Under the pieces are notes generated by a model. It searched no databases. It was given only the letters and a program-made list of their open reading frames with translations, and had not been told where the DNA came from. A stretch of DNA of 24,603 bases from Cyclobacteriaceae bacterium. Lineage in GTDB: Bacteria; Bacteroidota; Bacteroidia; Cytophagales; Cyclobacteriaceae. Each line of letters begins with the position of its first letter. Position 1 is the stretch's first letter. Below, piece by piece: positions 7,276 to 15,858 of this stretch. Location: NCBI GenBank assembly GCA_030589835.1, contig JAUUZS010000001.1, positions 1 to 24,603 of the forward strand. The letters are read 5' to 3'. A program made the translations under genes and the position numbers.

Positions 7276-8454
7276 TTAATTTAAGACCACTTGACAAACT
7301 TCCTGAACAAGTTTTTCCCTAGAGAACATGGTCTTCCCAAGGTGTAATGCATTTTCCTGGTATGACATGAGTACATTTTTATCTTGAATAAAGGGCTCAA
7401 TCAATAACGGAAAATTTTCAGGTTTTGCCGGGTCGGTATAAAACCCGCATTTATTTTCTTCGACTAACTCTTTGAGCCATCCCCGGGTATTGACAATATT
7501 TAGCTTTCCTGCAGCTAACCCATCAAAAAATTTATTTGGGCTGTTGGTTTCCAGTATCGAGACGGCTAAAAAAGAAGTGAAACAGGCATCCATTTGTCCC
7601 AATAATGCTTTAATATCTGACCTGTTTTGCTGAGCCAAAATGATGACATTATTCAGGTTCATTTCAGATGCCTGTATCTCAATATCCTTTTTCCTCACTC
7701 CTTCACCTACAAGCTGGAATGTTACGGGTAGCTTTGCATTTTGACACGCTTTGGCAACATCTAAAATATATTCTAGATTATTGGCCATCCCAAATGCTCC
7801 AATATACCCAACCACAAATTCAATTTTTTCATATGCTCCAGCAGTCGAGACAATGGCTTTTAAAGTGGCTTTCTGAAAAAAATCTATATCGGCCATATTG
7901 GGAATCATGCTAATGTTGGCCTTTGGTGACTTATTCATTACCCCCGTTTCTATACCTGGAGACAAGACTACTATTTTATATGCATGTCTATAAATCACTT
8001 TTTCAAGTTTGGTTGCTATATACTTTAATAGTGAAGATTTTATAATGCCCAGTTGAATTGGCGCTTCGGGCCATAGGTCGCGCACTTCAAAAATATAAGG
8101 TATTTTTCCTCTCCATTTCTGCCAAAGGGTTATAATACCGACAGTCAGAGGTGTTGATGTCACATAATATAAATCTGGTTTTGGAAGGTTGCCGGAAAGC
8201 TTTATAGCGAAAACAATAAATTTAATAAAAGCAAAATATCGCTTCGAAAAGGAATAAAAATTTGAATAGGGCACTGGTAAATAATGCACTCTGATACCAT
8301 CTATATTTTGTTGCTCATAGTTAGCTTTATTATGGCTTGTAATGATATCCACTTCTATTCCATGATCAACCATTCCTTTTGCAATATAATAGGATCGGAT
8401 GGCTCCTCCTTCTTCCGGGGTTTTGAAATATTGATGGATATATACTATTTTCAT
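7276..8454 (-). CDS. glycosyltransferase family 4, WbuB-like
   Basis: From the ATG at 8454 the protein has 392 residues; a TTG one codon earlier is less likely. It has the GT-B layout: an N-terminal Rossmann half with MKIVYIHQYFKTPEEGGAIR and YIFEVRDLWPEAPI, and a C-terminal half with VGYIGAFGMANNLEYIL, VTFQLVGEGV and the nucleotide-sugar motif LETNSPNKFFDGLAAGKLNI. The phrases DLWPEAP and ETNSPNKFFDGLAAGK are typical of WbuB, an amino-sugar transferase in O-antigen or capsule synthesis. The donor cannot be read from the sequence. Its ATG overlaps, as TGATG, the stop that micro-ORF copy B would have in its restored frame. With the upstream amidotransferase it probably belongs to surface polysaccharide synthesis. 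Confidence 0.9.
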   Translation of the reverse strand: MKIVYIHQYFKTPEEGGAIRSYYIAKGMVDHGIEVDIITSHNKANYEQQNIDGIRVHYLPVPYSNFYSFSKRYFAFIKFIVFAIKLSGNLPKPDLYYVTSTPLTVGIITLWQKWRGKIPYIFEVRDLWPEAPIQLGIIKSSLLKYIATKLEKVIYRHAYKIVVLSPGIETGVMNKSPKANISMIPNMADIDFFQKATLKAIVSTAGAYEKIEFVVGYIGAFGMANNLEYILDVAKACQNAKLPVTFQLVGEGVRKKDIEIQASEMNLNNVIILAQQNRSDIKALLGQMDACFTSFLAVSILETNSPNKFFDGLAAGKLNIVNTRGWLKELVEENKCGFYTDPAKPENFPLLIEPFIQDKNVLMSYQENALHLGKTMFSREKLVQEVCQVVLN

Positions 8455-8547
8455 CAACTGCTTTTAGTGAGTAGAAACTCGGTCATATGAAGATTATCTT
8501 GATACTCCAATGCCCCCAATGTTAAGCTCAAGCATGGCCTGCTTCAT
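8454..8547 (-). pseudogene. micro-ORF B: frameshifted second copy of the 30-codon gene
   Basis: The ATG at 8547 overlaps the TGA of the asnB-type gene (ATGA), as in a coupled gene. The frame begins MKQAMLELNI but stops after 17 codons at TAA 8494-8496. If one base is dropped from the five-G run (CCCCC at 8513-8517 on the plus strand), the frame continues for 30 codons and ends at TGA 8456-8454, which shares its A with the ATG of the glycosyltransferase gene. Copy A at 3182-3274 is 93 nt and this copy is 94 nt. Shared residues in the restored frame are M1 K2 Q3 A4, N9 I10, E14 Y15, N18 L19, M21, F24 L25. It may be a decayed gene, a homopolymer sequencing error, or a slippage site; the sequence alone does not decide. 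Confidence 0.6.
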
Positions 8548-10406
8548 GAAAAGTTGCGCTGCAACCAATGACCCAATACCAGGATTGACCACAGAAGTGG
8601 GCCGTGATCCTCGGCTTTTTGCTTTTGTTGATTTACGAGAAAATCAAATTTGTTCTTTTCTACATAATTGAAAATAATGCTTTCTTTTGATTCAAATAAT
8701 TCCCAAAGATGACGTATTTTTTTATTAAATAGCCAATTGGCGAGTGGCAAACCAAATCCTTCTTTAGGCCGATTTACAAATTTCCTTCCACCATATTGTA
8801 TTAGTAAATCACCAAGTATCCATTTTCTGCCATTTTTTATCAGCGTGCTTGGTGGAATCCCTGTCAGATAATGGGCTAAATTCTCATCCAGGTATGGCAC
8901 ACGCATTTCTATTCCATGCAACATAGATGCCTTATCAGTCAAAGCGAGTACATCACTTATCAAATAGTTGTTTTGGTCGTGTTGGAGTGCCCAGCCAAAC
9001 ATATCCGTATTGTCATCAAATTGATCAATAAATTCGCTTTTATGCCCGTCTGCAACTAACTCATTAAATGTCAGAAAGTTCCGGTAAGTATTTACAGGTG
9101 AGCTATCCATAGATTTCCACCATTTTTTTGCATGCCTGAATGACTTTCTCAAAGGGTGAGGAAATCCGGATGGCAATAAGTTGACAATAGGCTTCAAATA
9201 TGGAGCCAGCACATCTAATGTCCTCTTGTGATTCAAATATTTATGGAAAGCGAAATGCCGATTATATCCTGCAAATAACTCGTCAGCCCCCGCTCCGGAA
9301 AGCAATATTTTCATTCCTCCGTGCCCTTCCTTGCTGGATGTTGAAGCATTACCGCAAATTTCGGAAGTCATCAACAAAGATGAATCTCCTATTGGCTGAT
9401 CAATACCTTCAATAAAATGGTCAAATTGATCCAGCATCGAAATATCCATTTCTAGTTCAGTATGCTCGCTTGCGTATTTCGAGGCCGCCATCCTGGAATA
9501 GTGATAGTCTTTCGTGCCAAAAAACCTGTCCGATTTTGAATTGACGATGGTATAGGTAGGCAATGTAAATCCCTGCTTACGGGCGATTGCCAAAAGCAAT
9601 GTGCTGTCAACCCCTCCACTTAGCAGCAATCCCAGGGGAACCTGGGCATCCAATTGTTTCAGCAGACTATTGGTGATATGCTCCTCAATTAAAGTTAAAT
9701 CTGGTGTAGTTGCCTTGATCTTAATATCGTGCTGAATATAATTTTTTATCTGCCAATCGGTATTATTAATCTCCAATACTGCCCCATTTTGCAATTCGAA
9801 GATGTGCCGGTACAATGTCTCTGGTTTTTTTGCATATTTATATAACAGATAATGATGAATTTGTGCATCATTTATTTCCTTTTTTACCATCCCTGTTCCG
9901 ACAATGGATTTTATCTCTGAAGAAAAAATAATACAATTATCGTCTTTATAATAGTAAATTGGCTTTATGCCAAATCGATCTCTGGCAACCAATATTTCAT
10001 CTTTTTCAAAGTCAATAAAAATGAAGGCAAACATCCCCTTTAATTTCTCTATGCCACTTTTTCCATAGAGCTGCAACCAATAAAACAATACTTCAGTATC
10101 TGAATGTGAAGAAAAATGAATTTGTCTGTCGATCAATTCATTTTTGAGTGAATCAAAATTGTAAATTTCTCCATTAAACAATAATGCATATTTTGAATCC
10201 GGAGAAATAAAGGGCTGTGATGCGGCTTCCGATTGATCTGTGATTTTTAATCGATTGGCAGCTAAAAAGTACGTATTTGATTTTGTATCAATTCTGCGTG
10301 ATTTTGATTCGTCAGGCCCTCTGTGCCGAGTTGACGCTGACATGCTATCAATAAGCTCAGCATCAATTCTTTTGTGTTTGTCAATAATGAGGTTAATGCC
10401 GCACAT
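8544..10406 (-). CDS. asnB: glutamine-hydrolysing asparagine synthase family protein
   Basis: The 620-aa protein begins MCGINLII, so Cys2 becomes the N-terminal nucleophile of a class II glutamine amidotransferase domain (about 1-215). That domain shows RHRGPDE, LLFNGEIYNF, SHSDTEVL and VARDRFGIKPIYY. The synthetase half has the PP-loop LGLLLSGGVDSTLLLA near residue 260, LSGAGADELFAGYNRH near 370, and DKASMLHGIEMRVPYLDE near 490. All hallmark residues are present. The general reaction is ATP-dependent amide transfer from glutamine to an aspartate-like carboxylate. In operons with GT4 enzymes, family members often amidate sugars or act in exopolysaccharide or exosortase loci, so free asparagine may not be the product. 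The downstream gene is linked through micro-ORF B by ATGA overlap. No promoter motif was found upstream in 10407-10533. Confidence 0.92.
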   Translation of the reverse strand: MCGINLIIDKHKRIDAELIDSMSASTRHRGPDESKSRRIDTKSNTYFLAANRLKITDQSEAASQPFISPDSKYALLFNGEIYNFDSLKNELIDRQIHFSSHSDTEVLFYWLQLYGKSGIEKLKGMFAFIFIDFEKDEILVARDRFGIKPIYYYKDDNCIIFSSEIKSIVGTGMVKKEINDAQIHHYLLYKYAKKPETLYRHIFELQNGAVLEINNTDWQIKNYIQHDIKIKATTPDLTLIEEHITNSLLKQLDAQVPLGLLLSGGVDSTLLLAIARKQGFTLPTYTIVNSKSDRFFGTKDYHYSRMAASKYASEHTELEMDISMLDQFDHFIEGIDQPIGDSSLLMTSEICGNASTSSKEGHGGMKILLSGAGADELFAGYNRHFAFHKYLNHKRTLDVLAPYLKPIVNLLPSGFPHPLRKSFRHAKKWWKSMDSSPVNTYRNFLTFNELVADGHKSEFIDQFDDNTDMFGWALQHDQNNYLISDVLALTDKASMLHGIEMRVPYLDENLAHYLTGIPPSTLIKNGRKWILGDLLIQYGGRKFVNRPKEGFGLPLANWLFNKKIRHLWELFESKESIIFNYVEKNKFDFLVNQQKQKAEDHGPLLWSILVLGHWLQRNFS

Positions 10407-10509
10407 AATTATTTGGCAATAGATTTCCTGTATGAGAATTTTTAGAAAAAATAGGCATTATAACTGAGCTAAAAAAATCTCAACTGAAAGGAGTACGAAA
10501 GAGAAAACC

Positions 10510-10528
10510 AATTCAATAATTTTGAATT
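10510..10528 (-). terminator. weak AT-rich hairpin after the sigma/78-aa gene pair
   Basis: Just past the 78-aa gene, reading on the minus strand, AATTCAA and TTGAATT form a 7-bp stem around a 5-nt loop and are followed by GGTTTTCTC. The stem is AT-rich and the T run is short and broken, so termination would be inefficient and might let transcription run into the asnB gene. Confidence 0.3.
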
Positions 10529-10533
10529 CTGCT

Positions 10534-10770
10534 TTAGCTTATAGCTTCAAAATTGAAAGAACCCGAATAATCCATAATTTTTTTCTGTGAATTATTTGAA
10601 GGTTCCAGCATAAGTTCATGAATTCCCTTGATGGTTTCTTTGGCTTGATTGTAAAAATCCATCAGGGAAGCCTTTACGAGTAATTGCTTTTTAATAGCTA
10701 TGGTTTCTTCATCTGAAGTCTCCTTGTAAATGTATCTTAATACATCATCGTGGGTAATTATTTTTGTCAT
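10534..10770 (-). CDS. 78-aa protein overlapping the sigma gene, possible small anti-sigma
   Basis: The frame overlaps the end of the upstream sigma factor gene by 26 bp, which supports coupled translation and a joint function. The protein is soluble and has no membrane span. Its first 45 residues (MTKIITHDDVLRYIYKETSD, then EETIAIKKQLLVKASLMDFY) follow the outline of anti-sigma N-domains (a helix with LxxYxxxExSxEE, then a second helix), but the His and Cys zinc ligands are absent. The C-terminal 25 residues look disordered and close with a hydrophobic-aromatic patch (DYSGSFNFEAIS). I infer that it binds the sigma factor, by position and pattern only; it may instead be an unrelated small regulator. 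Confidence 0.65.
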   Translation of the reverse strand: MTKIITHDDVLRYIYKETSDEETIAIKKQLLVKASLMDFYNQAKETIKGIHELMLEPSNNSQKKIMDYSGSFNFEAIS

Positions 10771-11344
10771 AGGCTAAGCTGTTTTCTAACATTTTTTTCT
10801 TCAGGTTGATGAGGGCATATCTCATTCTCCCCAGGGCTGTGTTTATACTTACCCCTGTGGCATCAGCAATTTCTTTAAAGCTCATGTCGAGGTAAGATCT
10901 CATTATTAATACTTGTTTCTGACTTTCAGGTAACTCCTGAATATGTCTTTTTAACTTATTGACGGAATCCTGGGTTACTTGCCTGTCTTCAATAGGTGAC
11001 TCAGCAAACTCAAGGGTATCAAAAATATTGGACCCGTCCTCCATCAAAACAGTAGGATAACGCTTAGCCCTTCTGAAGGTGTCAATGGCTAGATTATGGC
11101 CTATGCGCAGTATCCATGGCAAAAATTTCCCCTCATCGTTGTACCTTCCGGATTTAATAGTGTTCACTACTTTTATAAAGGTCTCCTGCAGAAGGTCTTC
11201 GGCAAGATATCTATCTTTAACGATGAGATGTATAGTAGTAAACACCCTGTTTTTATGTCTTGTTAATAGTTCTTTAAAGGCTTCTTCGCTCCCATTAATG
11301 TAAAGTGATACTAACTCACTGTCACTAATTTTATATTTCTCCAT
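10745..11344 (-). CDS. RNA polymerase sigma factor, ECF/sigma-70 family
   Basis: The 199-aa protein has region 2 at about residues 20-95 (AFKELLTRHKNRVFTTIHLI, YLAEDLLQETFIKV, FLPWILRIGHNLAIDTFRRAKR) and region 4 at about 130-185 (LPESQKQVLIMRSYLDMSFKE, IADATGVSINTALGRMRYAL). The LPWI-RIGHNLAID phrase is typical of a widespread Bacteroidota sigma class that is not tied to SusCD/FecR loci. No FecR or zinc anti-sigma gene follows, only the overlapping 78-aa gene. A good primary-sigma promoter lies about 80 bp upstream, so basal expression does not require the protein itself. Its target genes are unknown. Confidence 0.92.
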   Translation of the reverse strand: MEKYKISDSELVSLYINGSEEAFKELLTRHKNRVFTTIHLIVKDRYLAEDLLQETFIKVVNTIKSGRYNDEGKFLPWILRIGHNLAIDTFRRAKRYPTVLMEDGSNIFDTLEFAESPIEDRQVTQDSVNKLKRHIQELPESQKQVLIMRSYLDMSFKEIADATGVSINTALGRMRYALINLKKKMLENSLAYDKNNYPR

Positions 11345-11423
11345 TATAAATACATTTAGTTAACGTAGAATTTTAAGCCATATTATATTATTTAGTGTAA
11401 GACCAATTTTTAAATTACGATTT

Positions 11424-11455
11424 CAAATGTATGCAATAAGCAAAAAACATGCAAA
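11424..11455 (-). promoter_or_regulatory. Bacteroidota-type promoter for the sigma factor gene at 11344
   Basis: On the minus strand TTTG (11455-11452), a 20-bp spacer and TACATTTG (11431-11424) match the Bacteroidota primary-sigma promoter TTTG-N19-21-TAnnTTTG exactly. Transcription would begin near 11417, giving a leader of about 73 nt before the ATG at 11344. Confidence 0.65.
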
Positions 11456-11638
11456 ACTTAGTCGAATGATTTTTTATATTTATTTTTTTCAAAAATAATA
11501 ACAATATTGAGAAATAGGTATTAATATTATAATAATTCTAATAATTATTTGTGAAATATACAAAGATTGATACGAACATATTTTTACTTTAAAAATGAAA
11601 TTTTATAATACAATTTCCCATCTATATATTTGGTGTCT

Positions 11639-14464
11639 ATGACGACAAAGCTGAAGATGCAACCAAAAGATATATTTGAAAATTTAGACACAAAAAAATT
11701 CATCCTCATTAAAGGCGCGAGGGTCAATAACCTAAAAGGGCTGTCCGTTGCAATCCCAAGGAATAAACTGGTGGTAATTACCGGTCTTTCTGGATCAGGG
11801 AAATCATCACTGGCCTTCGACACGCTATTTGCCGAAGGACAAAGAATGTATGTAGAGAGCCTGAGTTCATATGCACGGCAGTTTCTTGGCAAAATGGAGA
11901 AACCCGAAGTCGATTATATAAAAGGAGTTTCCCCTGCCATTGCAATCGAGCAGAAAGTTAACACGAGAAATCCAAGATCAACCGTTGGAACGATGACGGA
12001 AATCTATGACTATTTAAAATTATTGTTTGCAAGAGCAGGTGATACATTTTCCCCTGTCAGCGGAGAGATTGTTTCCCGTGATACGGTGACGACAGTAGTC
12101 AATTATATTAATGCACAGGAAGAAGGGGGCAGGTTTATGGTGTTGAGCCCCTTGCGGCGACAAAATGGCAGAGATCTACAGGACGAACTGAAAATATTAT
12201 TGAGCAAAGGCTTTACCCGGGTGTTCGTAAATGGTGAAACCATCGAAATCGAACATTTTCTGAATACGTTTCAAGACGAAGTTTCATTCTCGGATATTCG
12301 AATTTTGATAGACAGAGCCTCGGTAATGAAGGGTGATGAGGATAATATTTACCGGATCTCTGATTCGGTTCAAACCGCATTTTTTGAAGGCCATGACGAA
12401 TGTATCATACAATTTGTGGGGGAAACTGAAAAATTATTTTCTGATAAATTCGAGGCTGATAGCATAATTTTCGAAGAACCAAGTGTCAATCTCTTTAGTT
12501 TCAACAACCCATACGGAGCCTGTAAAAGGTGTGAAGGATTTGGAAAAATATTAGGCATCGATCCTGATCTGGTTATCCAGGATAAAAATTTATCTGTTTA
12601 CGAAGGAGCAATTGTTCCCTGGCGAAGCGAGGCAATGAAAAAATGGCTTAATTCATTTTTGTTAAATGCCGCTAAATTTGATTTCCCAATACATCGACCA
12701 TTTAAGGAACTGACCAGGGATCAACAAAAACTTCTTTGGGATGGCAATGCATACTTTGATGGAATTGATGCCTTTTTTAAATTTATTGAATCTCAGGCAC
12801 ACAAAATCCAATACCGGGTTATGCTCTCCAGGTACAGAGGCAAAACAGTATGCCCGGATTGCAGAGGAACAAAATTAAGAAAAGATGCTTCTTATGTGAA
12901 GGTTGGAAATAAATCTATAGTTGATCTTGTACTGACACAGATCAATGAACTTGGTGAATTTTTCCAAAACCTTCAACTAGACCCCCAGAAAGAAAAAGTC
13001 GCTAAAAGAATTCTTACGGAGCTAAATAACAGAATCGGTTATCTGGAAAAAGTAGGCTTGGGATATATGACATTAAACCGGCTTACCAATTCGCTTTCAG
13101 GAGGGGAGTTCCAGCGCATAAAATTGGCTACATCCCTTGGCAGCTCTTTGGTGGGCTCCATGTATATTTTGGATGAGCCGAGTATCGGATTGCATCCCAG
13201 GGATACCGCCCAATTGATAAAAGTATTGAAAGACCTCAGGAACCTTGGCAATACGGTTATTGTTGTCGAGCATGAAGAGGAAGTCATGATGGCTGCTGAC
13301 CAAATCATCGATGTAGGTCCCGATGCCGGTTCTCATGGTGGGGAGTTGGTTTTTCAGGGTCATATCCATGATATCAACAATCATAATTTGACCTATACGA
13401 CAAGGTTTCTTAATGGCATTGATAAAATTGACATCCCAAATCAACGAAGATCATGGAAATATTCGATTGATATCTTTGGCGCACGAGAAAACAACCTTAA
13501 ATCTATAGATGTAAAAATACCCCTTGGTGTTTTAACCGTGATTAGCGGGGTAAGCGGATCTGGCAAATCAACACTCGTAAAACGCATTCTTCAGCCAGCT
13601 ATAGGCAAAAAAATGGGCTACGGCTCAGAGCTAACCGGAAAGTATGAGAAAATAGAAGGCGATATGGAAATGATCACTTCGCTGCAGTTTATCGATCAAA
13701 ATCCTATTGGAAAATCTTCGAGGTCAAATCCTGTCACTTATGTGAAGGCTTATGACCAAATCAGGCAGCATTTCTCAGAGCAAGGTTTGTCGAAATCAAG
13801 AGGATATAAGCCTTCATTTTTTTCATTTAATGTCGATGGTGGCCGATGCGAGGAATGCCAGGGAGAAGGAACTGTAAAAATCGAAATGCAGTTCATGGCA
13901 GATATATTCCTGACGTGTGACAGTTGTCATGGAAAGCGATTCAAGTCTGAAATACTGGAAGTTCAACAAAATGGCAAAAATATTTCTGATATTTTGGACC
14001 TCACGGTAGATGATGCCATTGAATTTTTTCATGATAAAAAAAGCATCGTCTCAAAACTTAAGCCTCTTCAGGATGTTGGATTGGGATATATTGGATTGGG
14101 GCAGTCATCAAATACCTTGAGCGGAGGTGAGGCTCAGCGTGTAAAGTTGGCTTCATTTCTAGGAAAAGGAAGCAATAATACAAATGAAAGCGTGTTATTT
14201 ATTTTTGACGAGCCAACAACAGGCCTGCATTTTCATGATATTAAAAAACTCTTGGCGGCCGTAAATGCGTTAATAGATCGGGGTCATTCGGCAATCATCA
14301 TAGAGCATAATGTAGAAATCGTTAAATCTGCAGATTGGATCATCGATTTAGGACCAGAAGGAGGAGATCATGGAGGAGAAATTGTTTTTGAAGGGCTCCC
14401 GGAAGACATGATAAAGCTGAGTAATAATCATACAGCTCAATATTTAAAACAAAAATTCAAATAA
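11639..14464 (+). CDS. uvrA: excinuclease ABC subunit A (UvrA) homologue
   Basis: From the ATG at 11639 the protein has 941 residues, normal for UvrA; TTG 11630 and ATG 11657 are other possible starts. A TATATTTG box at 11625-11632 ends only 6 bp before this ATG, so the mRNA could be nearly leaderless or begin at 11657. The protein has two ABC modules: Walker [10 protein letters not shown] near residue 48 and GVSGSGKST near 636; signatures [12 protein letters not shown] near 486 and [12 protein letters not shown] near 827; Walker [15 protein letters not shown] and [14 protein letters not shown]. The C-terminal zinc module is complete (CEEC and CDSCHGKRF). UvrA dimers find bulky DNA lesions with UvrB. 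Oddly, the first zinc module keeps only CKRC: the preceding CxxC is replaced by an ADSI-like stretch. It may be a specialised paralogue or a Bacteroidota clade trait. Confidence 0.93.
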   Translation: MTTKLKMQPKDIFENLDTKKFILIKGARVNNLKGLSVAIPRNKLVVITGLSGSGKSSLAFDTLFAEGQRMYVESLSSYARQFLGKMEKPEVDYIKGVSPAIAIEQKVNTRNPRSTVGTMTEIYDYLKLLFARAGDTFSPVSGEIVSRDTVTTVVNYINAQEEGGRFMVLSPLRRQNGRDLQDELKILLSKGFTRVFVNGETIEIEHFLNTFQDEVSFSDIRILIDRASVMKGDEDNIYRISDSVQTAFFEGHDECIIQFVGETEKLFSDKFEADSIIFEEPSVNLFSFNNPYGACKRCEGFGKILGIDPDLVIQDKNLSVYEGAIVPWRSEAMKKWLNSFLLNAAKFDFPIHRPFKELTRDQQKLLWDGNAYFDGIDAFFKFIESQAHKIQYRVMLSRYRGKTVCPDCRGTKLRKDASYVKVGNKSIVDLVLTQINELGEFFQNLQLDPQKEKVAKRILTELNNRIGYLEKVGLGYMTLNRLTNSLSGGEFQRIKLATSLGSSLVGSMYILDEPSIGLHPRDTAQLIKVLKDLRNLGNTVIVVEHEEEVMMAADQIIDVGPDAGSHGGELVFQGHIHDINNHNLTYTTRFLNGIDKIDIPNQRRSWKYSIDIFGARENNLKSIDVKIPLGVLTVISGVSGSGKSTLVKRILQPAIGKKMGYGSELTGKYEKIEGDMEMITSLQFIDQNPIGKSSRSNPVTYVKAYDQIRQHFSEQGLSKSRGYKPSFFSFNVDGGRCEECQGEGTVKIEMQFMADIFLTCDSCHGKRFKSEILEVQQNGKNISDILDLTVDDAIEFFHDKKSIVSKLKPLQDVGLGYIGLGQSSNTLSGGEAQRVKLASFLGKGSNNTNESVLFIFDEPTTGLHFHDIKKLLAAVNALIDRGHSAIIIEHNVEIVKSADWIIDLGPEGGDHGGEIVFEGLPEDMIKLSNNHTAQYLKQKFK

Positions 14465-14481
14465 TAAACAATGAAATTTTA

Positions 14482-14514
14482 TTTGCTAAGTTTCAATTTG
14501 CCATTGTACATTTG
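14482..14514 (+). promoter_or_regulatory. promoter downstream of uvrA
   Basis: TTTG at 14482-14485, a 21-bp spacer and TACATTTG at 14507-14514 fit the Bacteroidota promoter pattern. Transcription would begin near 14521, about 200 nt before the gene at 14725. A short frame of 16 codons (ATG 14578, TGA 14626) lies in that leader, without a visible ribosome site. Confidence 0.45.
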
Positions 14515-14516
14515 AG

Positions 14517-14529
14517 CTGTATAATACAG
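14517..14529. promoter_or_regulatory. 13-bp palindrome at the predicted start site (operator candidate)
   Basis: CTGTAT and ATACAG are perfect inverted arms around a single A, two bases after the TACATTTG box. The centre at 14523 falls where transcription is expected to begin, a usual place for a repressor site. With 6-bp arms a chance match is possible, and no protein is assigned. Confidence 0.4.
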
Positions 14530-14640
14530 GAAGTAATTATTGTACGTTATAATGAGTTAGAAATCAAAACATTGACTATGAATTCAATTGTTCTTCAAAA
14601 AATTAAATGTTTTATGGGATTTAGTTGAATAATCTGATTG

Positions 14641-14670
14641 CCCGTGCCATGCCTCGCCGGCAGGCGAGCC
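14641..14670. repeat. GC-rich hairpin, REP-like element
   Basis: In strongly AT-rich surroundings a 30-bp patch is mostly G and C. It contains CTCGCC (14653-14658), loop GGCA and GGCGAG (14663-14668), a 6-bp perfect stem. No T run follows, so it is not a usual terminator. Similar GC-rich palindromes are dispersed between genes in many Bacteroidota genomes. Only one copy is in this window. Confidence 0.4.
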
Positions 14671-14724
14671 TTAATCCTATTTACGAAATATTTATGAAAA
14701 TATAGGTTAGACACTATTTTTCCT

Positions 14725-15858
14725 ATGTCAGCACACAAGATAAAAATCATAGCAACATTCATCCTTTTTGGCTTTACCCTCCCTCCTTGTGCAGGACAAG
14801 TAATGAGTTCGGCAGAGCTTAAAATGATGACTGTTCTCAATTCCGGTACAAATGCAATACCAGAAGACATTCTCATTTCAAAAACCATAGTCGTAATTTC
14901 TATTGATAATGGCGAGAACAGCGATCGGGGCGACTGGAAATCCTTGGCCAGGGAAGCGCATTTTTATTTCAAAAAACTGAGCATCGATGCCGTACTTTAC
15001 TTTTATGTAGATGAGCTCATCGCAGGATTTGATGTACAGGGAGCAATCACAAAGCAAATGAACAGCAGACAGGTTAAGAATGTATTTTTGTTGTCGAAAG
15101 ATCTTATAGATGGACAGGATCAATACCTTGGAGTGATTACTTCATACAATCAAAGCCCGGATTTTATATCCAACAACCAGAATTCATGGAGATCACAGAC
15201 CAGTGATTTGGAAATCCTTTTTCGCAACCTGGCCAGATCCATTGACAATGCAGACTTAACTTCCGAAAATCTTCTGATTATTGACACACCGGAATTCTTT
15301 CGCGGAGTGGATATCATAAAAGGAAGGCGATCAGAAACATATAATACAGACCTAAGAATAGATCGATTAGCGGTACCAAAATATTTAGATTTGCCTTCAA
15401 TTGAGCAATCTACAGCTCAATCGACTTCTGAGATGCTTGCCTTAATCAATGAAGAGAATTCGAAGAACCTTATGAGGAATAGTCAACTGGAGCAATTAAT
15501 GTCTGCCTACCCTTACAAGTATAAAATAGTTCCTTACGATTACGACGAAAAAAAGCTGTCTTCTCAGGGATATCAATTTGTATTAATGCGAATTAAATCA
15601 TCGGGCAGAGAAGTGCGTAAGTTACTTGGTTATCAGGACGCAGAAGATATTCAGGAAGTGATCGTCAGAAACCAAGATAACCAAATTACCAATTCAAAAA
15701 AATCTATCCCTTTAAATGAAATGGTATATAAATATTATATAAAGCATATCAATAGTGGTGATATATATTTGGGAGAACAATGGGACGGAGCAGATACCTG
15801 GCAAAACGCCTTTAAGAATCATATCATTGCTTTAATCAAAAAGTTGGAAAAGAAATAG
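14725..15858 (+). CDS. secreted protein of unknown function (377 aa)
   Basis: The protein has a signal peptide (HKIKIIATFILFGFTLPPCA, cleavage likely before GQ). The cysteine there might be taken for a lipobox, but PPCAGQ fits signal peptidase I better. The mature part starts with a region that looks alpha/beta: strands TIVVISID and AVLYFYVDELIAG alternate with helices, then KNVFLLSKDLID, YLGVITSYNQS, and NLLIIDTPEFFRGVDIIKG. A Gln/Ser/Asn-rich helical middle follows, then a second domain (about 265-377) with YKYKIVPYDYDEKKLSSQGYQ, FVLMRIKSSGREVRKLLGYQ and a YKYYIKHINSGDIYLGEQWD ending. No catalytic motif is recognised. A promoter-like box at 14482-14514 may drive it, and its stop is embedded in a 12-bp inverted repeat. 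I would call it a conserved-looking hypothetical exported protein. Confidence 0.82.
   Translation: MSAHKIKIIATFILFGFTLPPCAGQVMSSAELKMMTVLNSGTNAIPEDILISKTIVVISIDNGENSDRGDWKSLAREAHFYFKKLSIDAVLYFYVDELIAGFDVQGAITKQMNSRQVKNVFLLSKDLIDGQDQYLGVITSYNQSPDFISNNQNSWRSQTSDLEILFRNLARSIDNADLTSENLLIIDTPEFFRGVDIIKGRRSETYNTDLRIDRLAVPKYLDLPSIEQSTAQSTSEMLALINEENSKNLMRNSQLEQLMSAYPYKYKIVPYDYDEKKLSSQGYQFVLMRIKSSGREVRKLLGYQDAEDIQEVIVRNQDNQITNSKKSIPLNEMVYKYYIKHINSGDIYLGEQWDGADTWQNAFKNHIIALIKKLEKK

Noticed and set aside
11584..11892. 102-codon minus-strand frame over the start of uvrA
   Set aside because: It overlaps the conserved first ABC module of UvrA in antisense, has no recognisable domain and no start signals; it is a shadow of the coding frame.
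13097..13444. 115-codon minus-strand frame inside uvrA
   Set aside because: It lies fully antisense to conserved UvrA motifs (signature and Walker B of the first module), and its composition follows from that frame.
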